The notes under the pieces were generated by a model. The model searched no databases. It was not told where the DNA came from and worked only from the letters and a program-made list of their open reading frames with translations. Made by a program: the position numbers and the translations under genes. From Hyphomicrobiales bacterium (GTDB taxonomy: Bacteria; Pseudomonadota; Alphaproteobacteria; Rhizobiales; Rhodobiaceae), in assembly GCA_002869065.1 (NCBI GenBank), contig PKTR01000001.1, positions 735,118-799,117 of the forward strand: DNA of 64,000 bases. Direction: 5' to 3'. Positions 27,102 through 36,554 of this stretch are shown here, in pieces. How positions within the stretch are numbered: the stretch's first letter is position 1; each line of letters opens with the position of its first letter.

Positions 27102-28993
27102 GCCTTCACCTCCTCGAGGGCGCTACGGATCGCCGCCTCGATTTCGCTGACCAGGAACGGCTGGCCAGCAACCTTGGAAACCAGTTCGGCCGGAATGAGA
27201 TATTCCGCCCGGATCATGTTGACGAGCTGACCGGTGTTGAGTTCCGGCACCAGAACCTTCTTGAAGCCCTTCAGGAGCTCGCCGAGATTGCTCGGGAACG
27301 GCACCAGATGGGTCAGATGGATATGGCTGACCTTCTCGCCCTCGGCGATCAGGGTCTCCACTGCGTCGGCGACCGCGCCATAGGTCGAACCCCAGGCGAG
27401 AACCGCGATGTCACCCTCGTCCGCGCCATTGGTGACGCTCTGCTCGGGAATGAAATTGGCGATGCCGGCGATCTTCTTCGTCCGCAGGTCGGTCATGACC
27501 TGATGGTTTTCCGGATCGTAGGAAACCTCGCCGCTGACATTCTTGCGTTCAAGACCGCCAAGACGATGGATACCGTCCTGGGTACCCGGAATGATCCACG
27601 GGCGCGCCAGCGTCTCGGGATCGCGCGCAAACGGCTCCAGCGAGCCGTCGATATCGCGCATAACGGTATCGCGCGGCAGATCATCGAGGTTCGGAATGCG
27701 CCAGGGTTCCGAGGCATTGGCGATGTAGCCGTCGGTCATGATGACCACCGGCGTCATGAATTTGACAGCGATCTGAACGGCTTCGACCGAAACGTCGAAG
27801 GCGTTGTCGGGTGAGCGAACGGCAATCACCGGCATCGGCGAGTCGCCGTGGCGCCCATAGGCCGCCTGGAACAGATCCGACTGCTCCACCTTGGTCGGCA
27901 GACCCGTGGACGGACCGCCACGCTGCACGTTGATGACGACGAGCGGCAGCTCAGCGCCGACCGCAAGGCCGAGCGCCTCGCCCTTCAGCGCCATGCCGGG
28001 GCCGGACGTACCGGTAATCCCGAGGCTGCCCGCATAGGACGCACCGATCGCCGCACAGACCGCAGCGATTTCGTCTTCGGCCTGGAACGTCTTGATACCG
28101 ACGCCCTCACCGAGCTTGGCGAGCGCGTGCAACATCGTCGTTGCCGGCGTGATCGGATAGGAGCAGTAGACCGGATCGAGATCGAAAGTGTGTGCACCGG
28201 CAACGACGCCGTAGGCGATCGCTTCACCGCCGGTAACTGTCCGGTAGAGCCCCGGCTCCGCCTTTGCCGGCGGAACGGTCACCAGTTCGATGCCGGACGG
28301 AAGCTGCATGGTCGCGCCGAACGCGTAACCCGCCTCCACGGCGGCCCGGTTCACCGAACGCACGACCGGCTTCTTGGCGAACTTCTTGTCGATCCATTCG
28401 AGAGTCGCGTTGCGGTCGCGGCCGAACAGCCAATAGACCACACCGAGCACCCACATATTGCGGGCCTTCAGCGCGTCTTTCTTCGAGGATACGTCTATGT
28501 CTTCGAGCGCGGCGACCGTTTCCTTCGTCATCCTGGTGATGTCGATGGCGAGCACGCGATAGGCGTCGAGGGTGCCATCCTCGAGCGGATCATTCTCGTA
28601 GCCGGCCTTCTTCAGCGCACCGGCCCGGAACGCCCCTGTATCGACGATCAGCATACCACCCGGCAGCAGGTCCTTTTGATGGACGACAAGCGCCGCGGGA
28701 TTGAGCGCGACCAGACAGTCGAGCTTGTCGCCCGGCGTATGAATCTCATGCGCGGAAAACTGGATCTGGAACGACGATACGCCGCCCGGACTGCCGGCCG
28801 GCGCGCGAATCTCGGACGGGAAGTCCGGGAAGGTCGCCAGGTCGTTGCCGCCGAGCGCGGCTTCCAGGCCGAACTGCGACCCGGCCGATTGGATGCCATC
28901 GCCGGAGTCGCCGGCAAAACGGATAACGACGGATTCGCGCCTGGAGCGGCTTTCCTCAGGCGAAGTCGTTTCGGGAACGCTTTGGATATTCAT
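27098..28993 (-). CDS. korA: 2-oxoglutarate (2-oxoacid):ferredoxin oxidoreductase, gamma-alpha fusion subunit
   Basis: 631 residues. The N-terminal gamma domain (about 20-200) starts VIRFAGDSGDGIQSAGSQFG. The alpha domains follow, with GGEAIAYGVVAGAHTF, YPITPATTMLHAL, QAEDEIAAVCAAIGASYAG and the conserved RGGPSTGLPTKVEQSDL. The gamma-alpha order is typical of two-subunit KGOR enzymes. It is first in the operon with korB (4-base overlap). A possible FNR/FixK-like box lies about 100 bases upstream at 29093-29106. Confidence 0.92.
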   Translation of the reverse strand: MNIQSVPETTSPEESRSRRESVVIRFAGDSGDGIQSAGSQFGLEAALGGNDLATFPDFPSEIRAPAGSPGGVSSFQIQFSAHEIHTPGDKLDCLVALNPAALVVHQKDLLPGGMLIVDTGAFRAGALKKAGYENDPLEDGTLDAYRVLAIDITRMTKETVAALEDIDVSSKKDALKARNMWVLGVVYWLFGRDRNATLEWIDKKFAKKPVVRSVNRAAVEAGYAFGATMQLPSGIELVTVPPAKAEPGLYRTVTGGEAIAYGVVAGAHTFDLDPVYCSYPITPATTMLHALAKLGEGVGIKTFQAEDEIAAVCAAIGASYAGSLGITGTSGPGMALKGEALGLAVGAELPLVVINVQRGGPSTGLPTKVEQSDLFQAAYGRHGDSPMPVIAVRSPDNAFDVSVEAVQIAVKFMTPVVIMTDGYIANASEPWRIPNLDDLPRDTVMRDIDGSLEPFARDPETLARPWIIPGTQDGIHRLGGLERKNVSGEVSYDPENHQVMTDLRTKKIAGIANFIPEQSVTNGADEGDIAVLAWGSTYGAVADAVETLIAEGEKVSHIHLTHLVPFPSNLGELLKGFKKVLVPELNTGQLVNMIRAEYLIPAELVSKVAGQPFLVSEIEAAIRSALEEVKA

Positions 28994-29092
28994 GGTGGTT
29001 TCCGGTGGTCTGCCCCTCAGCGCAACACGCGCTTCCTCGAAAGAGGGATATCAGGAGAATCTTTCCATTGCACAAACAGCGGGCACATTGCT

Positions 29093-29106
29093 TGATTTGA
29101 AGCAAA
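29093..29106. promoter_or_regulatory. Possible FNR/FixK-type operator upstream of korA
   Basis: TTGAT-TTGA-AGCAA has one mismatch to the consensus TTGAT-N4-ATCAA. It lies in an AT-rich 216-base gap, 100 bases before the korA start. Oxygen-responsive control would suit a ferredoxin-dependent enzyme, but a single near-match can arise by chance. Confidence 0.3.
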
Positions 29107-29209
29107 ACAAATACCGCTTTTTTAAGGCGGCGTATATTCGCCGTTTAGGTAGGCAGGCCAGTGTCAGGAATCCATACGTAGTCGACCACAAATTGGCAGC
29201 GTTCACAGA

Positions 29210-31477
29210 TCAGTGATCGATTTTTGCGCGCCAGCGCTTCAAGAGCGCCGCATTGCTGACCACCGAGATCGAGCTCATCGCCATCGCCGCCCCCGCGATC
29301 TCCGGCGACAGGAAGCCGAACGCGGCGAGCGGGACGCCAATGACATTGTAGATGAACGCCCAGAAAAGGTTCTGGTAAATCTTGCGCGTCGTTGCCCGCG
29401 AGATATCAAGCGCCGCCGGCACGAGGCGTGGATCAGGACGCATCAAAGTGATGCCGGCGGTCTCCATGGCGACCTCGGTACCCGTCCCCATGGCGATACC
29501 GATATCCGCGGCTGCAAGCGCCGGCGCGTCGTTGATGCCGTCCCCGACCATCGCGACCGTGTGGCCGCCGGCTTTGAGCGCGGCAACCGCGTCGGACTTG
29601 TCCTGCGGGCGTACCGGACCGCGCCAGCTGTCGAGGCCGAGTTCGCCGGCGACGGCTTTTGCAACCGGCGCCGCGTCGCCGGTCAGCATCGAAGTACCGA
29701 TGGACGCGCGTTTCAGCATGTCGACCGCCTGGCGGGCTTCCTCACGCACCGGATCGGCCAAGCCGATAACGCCGAGCGCTGTGCCACCACGCGCAACAAT
29801 CACCGCCGTCCGCGCTGCGCCCTCTTCCTCCGTATAGGCTGCCTCGACTTTGGAAGCGTCGACGCCTTCCTGCTCGATCAGCGCGCGATTACCGATGACG
29901 ACCCGGTCTGCGCCGACCCGCGCGGTCACGCCAAGCCCGGCCAGCGCCTTCAGGTCGCTGGAGGCAGAGAGCGCGAGCCCCTTCTCGGCGGCGGCGGCCA
30001 CCATGGCCTTGGCCAGCGGATGTTCGCTCGTCTGGTTGGCCGAGGCCGCAAGCGCGAGCACCGCGTCCTCATCGCCATCGGCCGCATGAACGGCCATCAC
30101 CGACGGCGTCCCCGCCGTCAGCGTACCGGTCTTGTCGAAGATCACCGTGTCGACCCGGTGGGCGACTTCAAGCGCCTCGATATCCTTGATCAGAATGCCG
30201 GACCGCGCTGCCGAGCCGGTGCCGGCGACAAGCGCCGTCGGGGTCGCAAGACCAAGCGCACACGGGCACGCGATTACGAGCACCGAAACGGCAGCGACAA
30301 GCGCCGGCTCGAACGTCCCGCCAAGGAAATACCAGCCGGCGAAGGTGATGACGGCGATGACCAGAATGGTCGGCACGAACACCGCCGCGACCTTGTCGAC
30401 GAGCCTCTGAACTGGTGCCTTGCCGGCCTGCGCGTGTTCGACAAGCCGAATGACTCGGGCGAGCGTCGTGTCCTCGCCAACCGCGCCGGTGACGATCTCG
30501 ATCGCAGCCGCACCATTGACGGTGCCGGCCGTGACCTTGTCGCCGACCCGCTTGGCAACAGGGATGCTCTCACCGGTGACGAGCGACTCATCCAGCTCGC
30601 TTTCGCCGGCTTCGACCGTGCCGTCGACCGGCACCCGTTCCCCGGGTCTCACCAGCACGATATCGCCGCGCCGAACCTGCTCGACCGGCACGGTCTCCCA
30701 GCGCCCGTCGACCTGGCGCGTCGCCGTTTCGGGACGAAGCGCCATCAGCGCGCGCACAGCCGCCGTCGTCGAGCGCTTGGCGCGCGCCTCGATCAGCTTG
30801 CCGAGCAATACCAGCGTGAGAATCACCGCGGCCGACTCGAAATAGAGTTCGCCGGCGACATCGTCGCCATACTGGATCACCAGCCAGAACGAATAGAGAT
30901 AGGCAGCGGACGTACCGAGCGAAACAAGCACGTCCATATTGGCGGACCCGCCGCGCAGCGACTTATAGGCGCCGCGATAGAACCGCGAGCCTGCCAGCGC
31001 CTGAACGCCGGTTGCCAGGATCAGCTCCACCTCCGGCATGAAGTGCCAGCCGAGATCGAACGGCATCGCCGCCATCTGAAGCATGAATGGTGCGGTGAGA
31101 ATGGCGGATACGAAGAAGGTGAATGCGAGCCAGCCGTCCTGCGCCTTGCGTTCGGCCTCAGCCGCCACCGCCGCCGCACGCCGTTTGGCAGCATCACTCT
31201 CGGTTCGTTTCGCCGTGAACCCGGCCTTCTCGACAACCGCGACCAGTCGCTCCGGATCCACATCCGGTCCGGCGACCACCTCCGCCTTTTCCATTGCCAG
31301 ATTGACGCTTGCCCCCTCGACGCCGGGAACCCGCTTCAAGACGCGCTCGACGCGCGCCGAACAGGCCGCACATGTCATACCGCCGATATCGAAGGTGATT
31401 GGATCGTCGTGCGCTACACCGGCTGCGACAGGCGCGGGCGGGTCTTGCGGTTCGGGTTCTACAGCAGCAACAGTCAT
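29210..31477 (-). CDS. copA: Copper-exporting P-type ATPase CopA (ActP)
   Basis: 755 residues, P1B-1 ATPase that pumps Cu+ out of the cytosol. One N-terminal HMA domain carries the CxxC in [12 protein letters not shown] (C36 and C39). Then come membrane helices, the actuator TGES, the CPC metal motif [16 protein letters not shown], the phosphorylation site DKTGTLT, the HP motif SEHPLAKA and the hinge [21 protein letters not shown]-terminal helices hold [12 protein letters not shown] and [15 protein letters not shown] at 31477 has GGAAGG upstream; an in-frame start 39 bases earlier is less likely. A CueR-type promoter with 19-base spacer lies 47 bases upstream, so copper induction is expected. 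No CueR gene is in the window. Confidence 0.96.
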   Translation of the reverse strand: MTVAAVEPEPQDPPAPVAAGVAHDDPITFDIGGMTCAACSARVERVLKRVPGVEGASVNLAMEKAEVVAGPDVDPERLVAVVEKAGFTAKRTESDAAKRRAAAVAAEAERKAQDGWLAFTFFVSAILTAPFMLQMAAMPFDLGWHFMPEVELILATGVQALAGSRFYRGAYKSLRGGSANMDVLVSLGTSAAYLYSFWLVIQYGDDVAGELYFESAAVILTLVLLGKLIEARAKRSTTAAVRALMALRPETATRQVDGRWETVPVEQVRRGDIVLVRPGERVPVDGTVEAGESELDESLVTGESIPVAKRVGDKVTAGTVNGAAAIEIVTGAVGEDTTLARVIRLVEHAQAGKAPVQRLVDKVAAVFVPTILVIAVITFAGWYFLGGTFEPALVAAVSVLVIACPCALGLATPTALVAGTGSAARSGILIKDIEALEVAHRVDTVIFDKTGTLTAGTPSVMAVHAADGDEDAVLALAASANQTSEHPLAKAMVAAAAEKGLALSASSDLKALAGLGVTARVGADRVVIGNRALIEQEGVDASKVEAAYTEEEGAARTAVIVARGGTALGVIGLADPVREEARQAVDMLKRASIGTSMLTGDAAPVAKAVAGELGLDSWRGPVRPQDKSDAVAALKAGGHTVAMVGDGINDAPALAAADIGIAMGTGTEVAMETAGITLMRPDPRLVPAALDISRATTRKIYQNLFWAFIYNVIGVPLAAFGFLSPEIAGAAMAMSSISVVSNAALLKRWRAKIDH

Positions 31478-31523
31478 GGCGAAGCCTTCCCGGCACATAG
31501 CCGGATTTGGGTGCATTGCTGCC

Positions 31524-31554
31524 TAGATAGGTATTCCAGTGACTGGAAGGTCAA
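31524..31554 (-). promoter_or_regulatory. CueR/HmrR-type (MerR family) copper promoter of copA
   Basis: On the minus strand, -35 TTGACC (31549-31554) and -10 TATCTA (31524-31529) are separated by 19 bases, the over-long spacing used by MerR-family activators. The spacer holds a dyad, CTTCCAG-TCA-CTGGAA. This matches the known copA-type operator pattern (TTGACCTTCC...GGAAGG) closely. Confidence 0.75.
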
Positions 31555-31576
31555 GGGATGGCCAATCGCCGAGCCC

Positions 31577-32734
31577 TCAGGACAGATAGCCGATCAGCTT
31601 GCGCGTGAAGGCGGTGCCAGCTTCGAGCTGCGAGATCTCGATGAACTCGTCCGGCTGATGCGCCTGGTCGATCGAGCCCGGCCCACACACCACCACCGTA
31701 TAACCCGCCTCCTGAAACTGGCCGGCTTCCGTCGTGTAGGAAACGGCGTGGGAGGCGTTGTCACCGGTCAGCAGCCGCGCCAGGTGCTCCGCCTCGCTGC
31801 CCGGTTCCGGCGAGAAACCCGGCACGCGCGCATGCACATGGATCGAGACGCCGCTTTCCGGCGCAATCCGTTTCATCGCCGGCTCCACCTCGTTGCGGAT
31901 GTGCTCCTCGAAGCGCGCGAGATAGGCGTTCGCGTCCTCGTCCGGCAACGCACGGATATCGGTGACGAAGCTGCAGTCGCTCGCAACGATGTTGTGCGCC
32001 GTGCCGCCATTGACCTGGCCGCAATGGATGGTCGTGAAGGGCGGCTCGAACGGACAGCCATGCGGCACCTTTTTCGCCGCGTCACGCATCATCTCATCAA
32101 GGAACACCATCAGCCGGGCCGCCACCATATTGGCGGAAACACCGCGATGAATCTGGCTCGAATGCACGGACTTGCCGCGCACCGACGTCTCGAACACGAG
32201 AATGCCCTTGTGCCCGGTGACGACCTTCATCGAAGTGGGCTCGCCAACGATCACGGCCTTGACCGGCGGCAATTCCTCGACCATGCGCGCGATCAGATGC
32301 GGCGCGCCGAGACAGCCGATTTCCTCGTCATGCGAAAAGGCAAAATGGATCGGCCGTTTCAGCCCCGCGCGCTGCATTTCCGGCACCAGCGCCAGCGCAA
32401 TCGCGATGAAGCCCTTCATGTCGGACGTTCCACGCCCGAACAGCTTGCCGGCCCGCTCGGTCAGCGTGAACGGATCGCTGGTCCAGTTCTGACCATCCAC
32501 CGGCACGACGTCGGTGTGTCCCGACAACACGACGCCGCCATCGACATTCGGCCCGATGGTCGCGTAGAGGCTCGCCTTCGAGCCGTCTTCATTCGGAACA
32601 AGCCGCGACGGCACCCCGTGTCCGTTCAGATAGTCGACGACGAAATCGATCAGCGCCCGGTTCGAAACCCGTGAAACCGTGTCGAACCCAACGAGGGTCT
32701 TCAGCATGTCGCGGGGGTCCATGGATATCGTCAC
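31577..32734 (-). CDS. argE: Acetylornithine deacetylase (ArgE/DapE, M20 family)
   Basis: 385 residues of the M20 metallopeptidase family. Two-zinc ligands are seen in LSGHTDVVPVDG, GRGTSDMKGF and HDEEIGCLGAP, with further ligands VGEPTSM and the C-terminal DQAHQPDEF. The best family match is acetylornithine deacetylase (arginine synthesis); related N-acyl amidohydrolases cannot be excluded. GTG at 32734 is chosen because GAGGAG precedes it and it overlaps the creatininase stop by 4 bases; ATG at 32722 is the alternative. The tight coupling to a creatininase suggests a shared catabolic role instead of arginine synthesis. Confidence 0.85.
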   Translation of the reverse strand: MTISMDPRDMLKTLVGFDTVSRVSNRALIDFVVDYLNGHGVPSRLVPNEDGSKASLYATIGPNVDGGVVLSGHTDVVPVDGQNWTSDPFTLTERAGKLFGRGTSDMKGFIAIALALVPEMQRAGLKRPIHFAFSHDEEIGCLGAPHLIARMVEELPPVKAVIVGEPTSMKVVTGHKGILVFETSVRGKSVHSSQIHRGVSANMVAARLMVFLDEMMRDAAKKVPHGCPFEPPFTTIHCGQVNGGTAHNIVASDCSFVTDIRALPDEDANAYLARFEEHIRNEVEPAMKRIAPESGVSIHVHARVPGFSPEPGSEAEHLARLLTGDNASHAVSYTTEAGQFQEAGYTVVVCGPGSIDQAHQPDEFIEISQLEAGTAFTRKLIGYLS

Positions 32735-33579
32735 GCGTCGCTCTCCTCGTCGTCGCAATCTTGGCCGCAATCCGTCCCGGATGCGGGTTCCCACAAATCG
32801 GCGAGGTCGAACCGCCGAATATCGTCGATGAGTTCAATAAAGCCGCGCGCCGCGTGGTCGATCAACGCCTCTCCGGTCGAGGCTTCCGCGCCGGCAGCCG
32901 CACCAACGACGCCGGCCGGATTGAGGTCCTCGATCCGCCAGCCGAACGACGCCGGCCGGCCATAGGCCTTCAAATGCTTGAATTTGCCGATGAAATCACT
33001 CTGATCCGATGGGAAATCGGCAAGGTGTTCCGTCCGCACCAGGTCCGGCCGCGCGGCAAGCATCACAGATGTCTCGGCAAGCCCGCCATGAATACCGAAA
33101 GCGCGCTCGTCCGCATCGATCAGCCCCTCCGGCGCACCGAAGCGGCTCCACGATGTGGTCGCGGCGAGCATGTGATGGCGCAGGCGAAGCTGCTGCACGA
33201 CCACGTCGAGGATCGGCGAATTTCCGCCATGCGAGTTGACCAGCACCAACTTGCGGATACCGGAAGCAGCGACGCTGTCGCCGAGTTCGGTCAGCACCTT
33301 GATCAGCGTGTCGGCGGTGAGCGTCAACGTCCCGGCCGCTGAGTGTTCCTGCGACCAGCCATAGGCCTGCACCGGCAGAAAGATGATCGGCGCGTCAGCC
33401 GGCAGCAATTCCGCCACGCGCGCGACATGCGCCTCGGCAATCGCGGTATCGGTGCCGAGCGGCAGATGCGCGCCATGCTGTTCGATCGCGGCAACCGGCA
33501 GCACCGCGATCCAGGTGTCCGGATCGCAGTCACCGAAATCGCGCGCACTCATATCGTGCCAGAAACGTCGGACCGGCAA
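32731..33579 (-). CDS. Creatininase-family amidohydrolase
   Basis: 282 residues. Members hydrolyse cyclic or linear amides with a two-metal centre. Metal-binding motifs are visible: LPVAAIEQHGAHLPLGTDT, the NSHGGNSP loop and HGGLAETSVMLAARPDLV with its glutamate. The start is a TTG at 33579 (a stop lies just upstream in frame); ATG at 33552 would shorten it by 9 residues. It is the first gene of a two-gene operon with the ArgE-type gene and divergent from an NMT1-type ABC transporter across 218 bases. The substrate is unknown; creatinine itself is only one possibility. Confidence 0.82.
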   Translation of the reverse strand: MPVRRFWHDMSARDFGDCDPDTWIAVLPVAAIEQHGAHLPLGTDTAIAEAHVARVAELLPADAPIIFLPVQAYGWSQEHSAAGTLTLTADTLIKVLTELGDSVAASGIRKLVLVNSHGGNSPILDVVVQQLRLRHHMLAATTSWSRFGAPEGLIDADERAFGIHGGLAETSVMLAARPDLVRTEHLADFPSDQSDFIGKFKHLKAYGRPASFGWRIEDLNPAGVVGAAAGAEASTGEALIDHAARGFIELIDDIRRFDLADLWEPASGTDCGQDCDDEESDA

Positions 33580-33797
33580 GGTTGACTATCCTCGTTGGTG
33601 ATCTCGCCGGCACGCTACGCGAGGTGCCCAAACCCGGCAAGGCCTCTTGTGACCGACAAACACGGCGTAATTGTCGTCAATTGCCGTCGCCAAGAGAATT
33701 CCCACATGTGGCAAAGACGACTATGGTGCGCCGCGAACACGGCGGATTCCACCGTCGAAGACTTCTCCGACCGGGACCAGAGGGAGACCGAAGACCC

Positions 33798-34817
33798 GTG
33801 ATTCAGCCCCGCATCCTCGCCGGCCTCGCAGCCGCCCTCGCAGCCCTTGCCTCCATCGCCCCTGCCGCGGCACTGGAAAAGGTCCGTTTCGGCACCAACT
33901 GGCTCGCTCAGGCCGAACATGGCGGCTTCTACCAGGCGCTCGCCGAAGGCCGCTATGCGGGTTGCGGGCTTGAGGTCGAAATCGTCCAGGGCGGACCGCG
34001 CGTCAACAACCGCGCGCTGCTGGCCGCCGGCAAGATCGATTTCTACATGGGTGGCAGCCTGCTGCACGCCTTTGCCGCGGTCGAACAGGGCATCCCGACC
34101 AAGGTCGTCGCGGCGCTGTTCCAGAAGGAACCGCAGATGCTGATGACCCATCCCGGCGTCGGTCTCGACACCTGGGAGAGCCTGAAAGGCATCAACCTCT
34201 ATCTCAGCGATTCCGGCTACCATTCCTTCTATCAGTGGATGATGTCGGAACACGGCTTCAGCCCGGACAAGCGCAAGGTCTACACCTTCAACCCGGCGCC
34301 GTTCCTTGCCGACAAGACCGTCGGCCAGCAGGGTTATGTGACATCGGAACCGTTCGCCATCGAAAAGGCCGGCGGCTTCAAGCCGAACATCTTCCTCATC
34401 GCCGACTACGGCTTCGACACCTATTCGACGACCATCGAGGTGCGCGAGGACGCGATCAGCGACCGGGGCGAGACCGTCGCCTGCTTCGTCGACGCCTCCA
34501 TCGAGGGCTGGGTCAGCTACCTCTATGGCGACCCCGATCCGGCCAATCGCCTGATCACCGAAGCCAACCCGGAGATGACCGACGAGCAGCTCGCCTTTTC
34601 CATCGAGAAGATGAAGGAGTTCGGCATCGTCGATTCCGGCGACACAGAGACGCTTGGCATCGGCGCCATGACCGACGAGCGCTTCGCCAGCTTCTTCGGC
34701 AAGATGGTCAAGGCCGGCATCGTCAAGGAAGACGTCGACTACAAGGCCTCCTACGTGCTCGACTTCGTCAACAAGGGCGTCGGGCTGGAGCTGAAGAAAG
34801 AACTGACCGCACAGTGA
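33798..34817 (+). CDS. ABC transporter substrate-binding protein, NMT1/THI5-like
   Basis: 339 residues. Signal peptide LAGLAAALAALASIAPAAA, then the NMT1-like core FGTNWLAQAEHGGFYQALAEGRY and NNRALLAAGKIDFYMGG. The family binds pyrimidine or thiamine precursors, alkanesulfonates, or other small organics. The open frame is longer upstream, but the GTG at 33798 gives a clean signal peptide and is preceded by AGGGAGA. It is first in an ABC operon, with a GTGA overlap into the ATPase gene. Confidence 0.85.
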   Translation: MIQPRILAGLAAALAALASIAPAAALEKVRFGTNWLAQAEHGGFYQALAEGRYAGCGLEVEIVQGGPRVNNRALLAAGKIDFYMGGSLLHAFAAVEQGIPTKVVAALFQKEPQMLMTHPGVGLDTWESLKGINLYLSDSGYHSFYQWMMSEHGFSPDKRKVYTFNPAPFLADKTVGQQGYVTSEPFAIEKAGGFKPNIFLIADYGFDTYSTTIEVREDAISDRGETVACFVDASIEGWVSYLYGDPDPANRLITEANPEMTDEQLAFSIEKMKEFGIVDSGDTETLGIGAMTDERFASFFGKMVKAGIVKEDVDYKASYVLDFVNKGVGLELKKELTAQ

Positions 34818-35620
34818 ACACCGCCCCGACCACGGCCGCAAACAAGGTGAGCGCTGCCCCGGCCGTCAAGCTCGACGGCATCGGCAAGACTTTTGCCAAC
34901 GGCACGACCGCATTGCGCGACGTGTCGCTGACCGTGCGCGAGGGCGAATTCCTCAGCCTGCTCGGGCCGTCCGGCTGCGGCAAGACGACGATTCTGCGCC
35001 TGATTTCCGGGCTTGCCGATCCGACCGAGGGCACGCTCTCCGGCAACGACATCGGCGCCCGCCGGCGCGGGGATATCGGCTACGTGTTCCAGGAGCCGAC
35101 GCTGATGCCCTGGGCCACCGTCTTCAACAATGTCTGGCTGCCGTTCCGGCTGCGTGGCGCCTCGAAGGCGGAAGCCCGCAACACCGTCATGGAAGCGCTC
35201 GAACGGGTCGGCCTTGCCGACTTTGCCGAAGCCTTTCCGCGCGAACTATCCGGCGGCATGAAGATGCGGGTGTCGATCGCGCGCGCGCTTGTCACCCGCC
35301 CGCGTTTGTTGTTGATGGACGAACCCTTCGCCGCGCTCGACGAGATCACACGCTTCAAGCTCAATGACGACCTCATCGAGCTGTGGCGCGAGGCCGGCTG
35401 GACCGTCATCTTTGTCACCCACTCGGTCTTCGAGTCGGTCTACCTGTCGAACCGCATCGCCGTCATGACCTCCAATCCCGGCCGCATCGCCGGCGAGATC
35501 GGCATCGACGCGCCCTACCCGCGCGGACCCGAATTCCGTACCTCCGCCGTCTACAACGAGTATTGCCGGGTCGCGTCCGACATGCTGCGGCTGGCAATGA
35601 CTGCTGGAAACGGAGCCTGA
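34814..35620 (+). CDS. ABC transporter ATP-binding protein (SsuB/TauB/ThiZ type)
   Basis: 268 residues. Walker A GPSGCGKTT, Q-loop YVFQEPTLMPW, signature LSGGMKMRVSIARAL, Walker B LLLMDEPFAALDE and the switch histidine FVTHSVFE are all intact. Start is GTG at 34814, overlapping the stop of the binding protein by 4 bases. It powers import with the adjacent permease. The nitrate/sulfonate/pyrimidine group assignment is by family; the substrate is not determined. Confidence 0.93.
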   Translation: MNTAPTTAANKVSAAPAVKLDGIGKTFANGTTALRDVSLTVREGEFLSLLGPSGCGKTTILRLISGLADPTEGTLSGNDIGARRRGDIGYVFQEPTLMPWATVFNNVWLPFRLRGASKAEARNTVMEALERVGLADFAEAFPRELSGGMKMRVSIARALVTRPRLLLMDEPFAALDEITRFKLNDDLIELWREAGWTVIFVTHSVFESVYLSNRIAVMTSNPGRIAGEIGIDAPYPRGPEFRTSAVYNEYCRVASDMLRLAMTAGNGA

Positions 35621-35632
35621 CGGACGCCCGCG

Positions 35633-36463
35633 ATGACGACGCCGGACACCGCTCCCCGCACGCCCTCCTCGACCGGGCTCGCCGACCGCCTGGCGCGCTG
35701 GCTGCTGCCCGCCGCCGTGATGATCGCGGCCATCGTGCTGTGGGACCGCATCGTCGTGTGGAACGCCATTCCGCCCTACATCCTGCCCGGTCCGATGCTG
35801 GTCGCGAAGACGCTGATCGCCGACTGGCCGGTGCTGTCGGTCGCGCTCGGCAACACGCTGATCATCACCGTGCTGGCGCTCATCGTCGCCATCATCGGCG
35901 GCGTCGGGCTCGCCATCCTGTTCTCCCATTCGAAATGGGTCGAATACTCGTTCTTCCCCTTCGCCGTGGTCCTGCAAGTCACGCCGATCGTAGCCGTCTT
36001 CCCGCTGATCAACATCTATGTCGACGACGCGACGACAAAGCTTCTGCTGTGCGCCTGGATCGTTGCGTTCTTCCCGATCCTGTCGAACACCACGCTCGGG
36101 TTGAATTCCGCCGACTACAATCTGCGCGACCTGTTCGAGCTCTATGGAGCCAGCCGCTGGCAGACGCTGCTGCTGCTGCGCCTGCCCGCCGCGATGCCAT
36201 ACTTCTTCGGCGGCCTCAGAATCGCAGGTGGGCTCGCGCTAATCGGCGCCGTCGTTGCCGAATTCGTTGCCGGCGCGAGCGGTTTCGGCTCGGGCCTCGC
36301 CTTCCGTATCATCGAATCCGGCTACCGGCTGAACATTCCCCGCCTTTTCGCCGCGGTCATTCTCGTTTCCGTCACCGGCATCATCATCTACCTCCTGCTC
36401 AATGCCGTGTCGCACTACGTGCTGCGCCGGTGGCACGAGAGCGCCGCCGATCGGCAGCGCTGA
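35633..36463 (+). CDS. ABC transporter permease (SsuC/ThiX type)
   Basis: 276 residues with about six transmembrane helices of the BPD_transp_1 type. The coupling loop EAA-like segment is seen around DLFELYGASRWQTLLLLRLPAAMPYFFGGLRIAGG. It lies 12 bases after the ATPase gene. It forms the inner-membrane channel of the importer at 33798-36463. The FAD oxidase gene follows after 91 bases. Confidence 0.92.
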   Translation: MTTPDTAPRTPSSTGLADRLARWLLPAAVMIAAIVLWDRIVVWNAIPPYILPGPMLVAKTLIADWPVLSVALGNTLIITVLALIVAIIGGVGLAILFSHSKWVEYSFFPFAVVLQVTPIVAVFPLINIYVDDATTKLLLCAWIVAFFPILSNTTLGLNSADYNLRDLFELYGASRWQTLLLLRLPAAMPYFFGGLRIAGGLALIGAVVAEFVAGASGFGSGLAFRIIESGYRLNIPRLFAAVILVSVTGIIIYLLLNAVSHYVLRRWHESAADRQR

Positions 36464-36554
36464 CCCGCGCCATCGCGGCCCTTGCCTTCCCGACCCACTG
36501 GGGTCATCGTGAACCAGGCAGTCGCAACAGCGGATTGCAGCGAGGAGGTGCGCG

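Noticed and set aside
29213-32674. 1,153-codon open frame antisense to copA and argE
   Set aside because: It runs through two well-supported genes and a mapped-looking promoter, with composition typical of antisense shadows.
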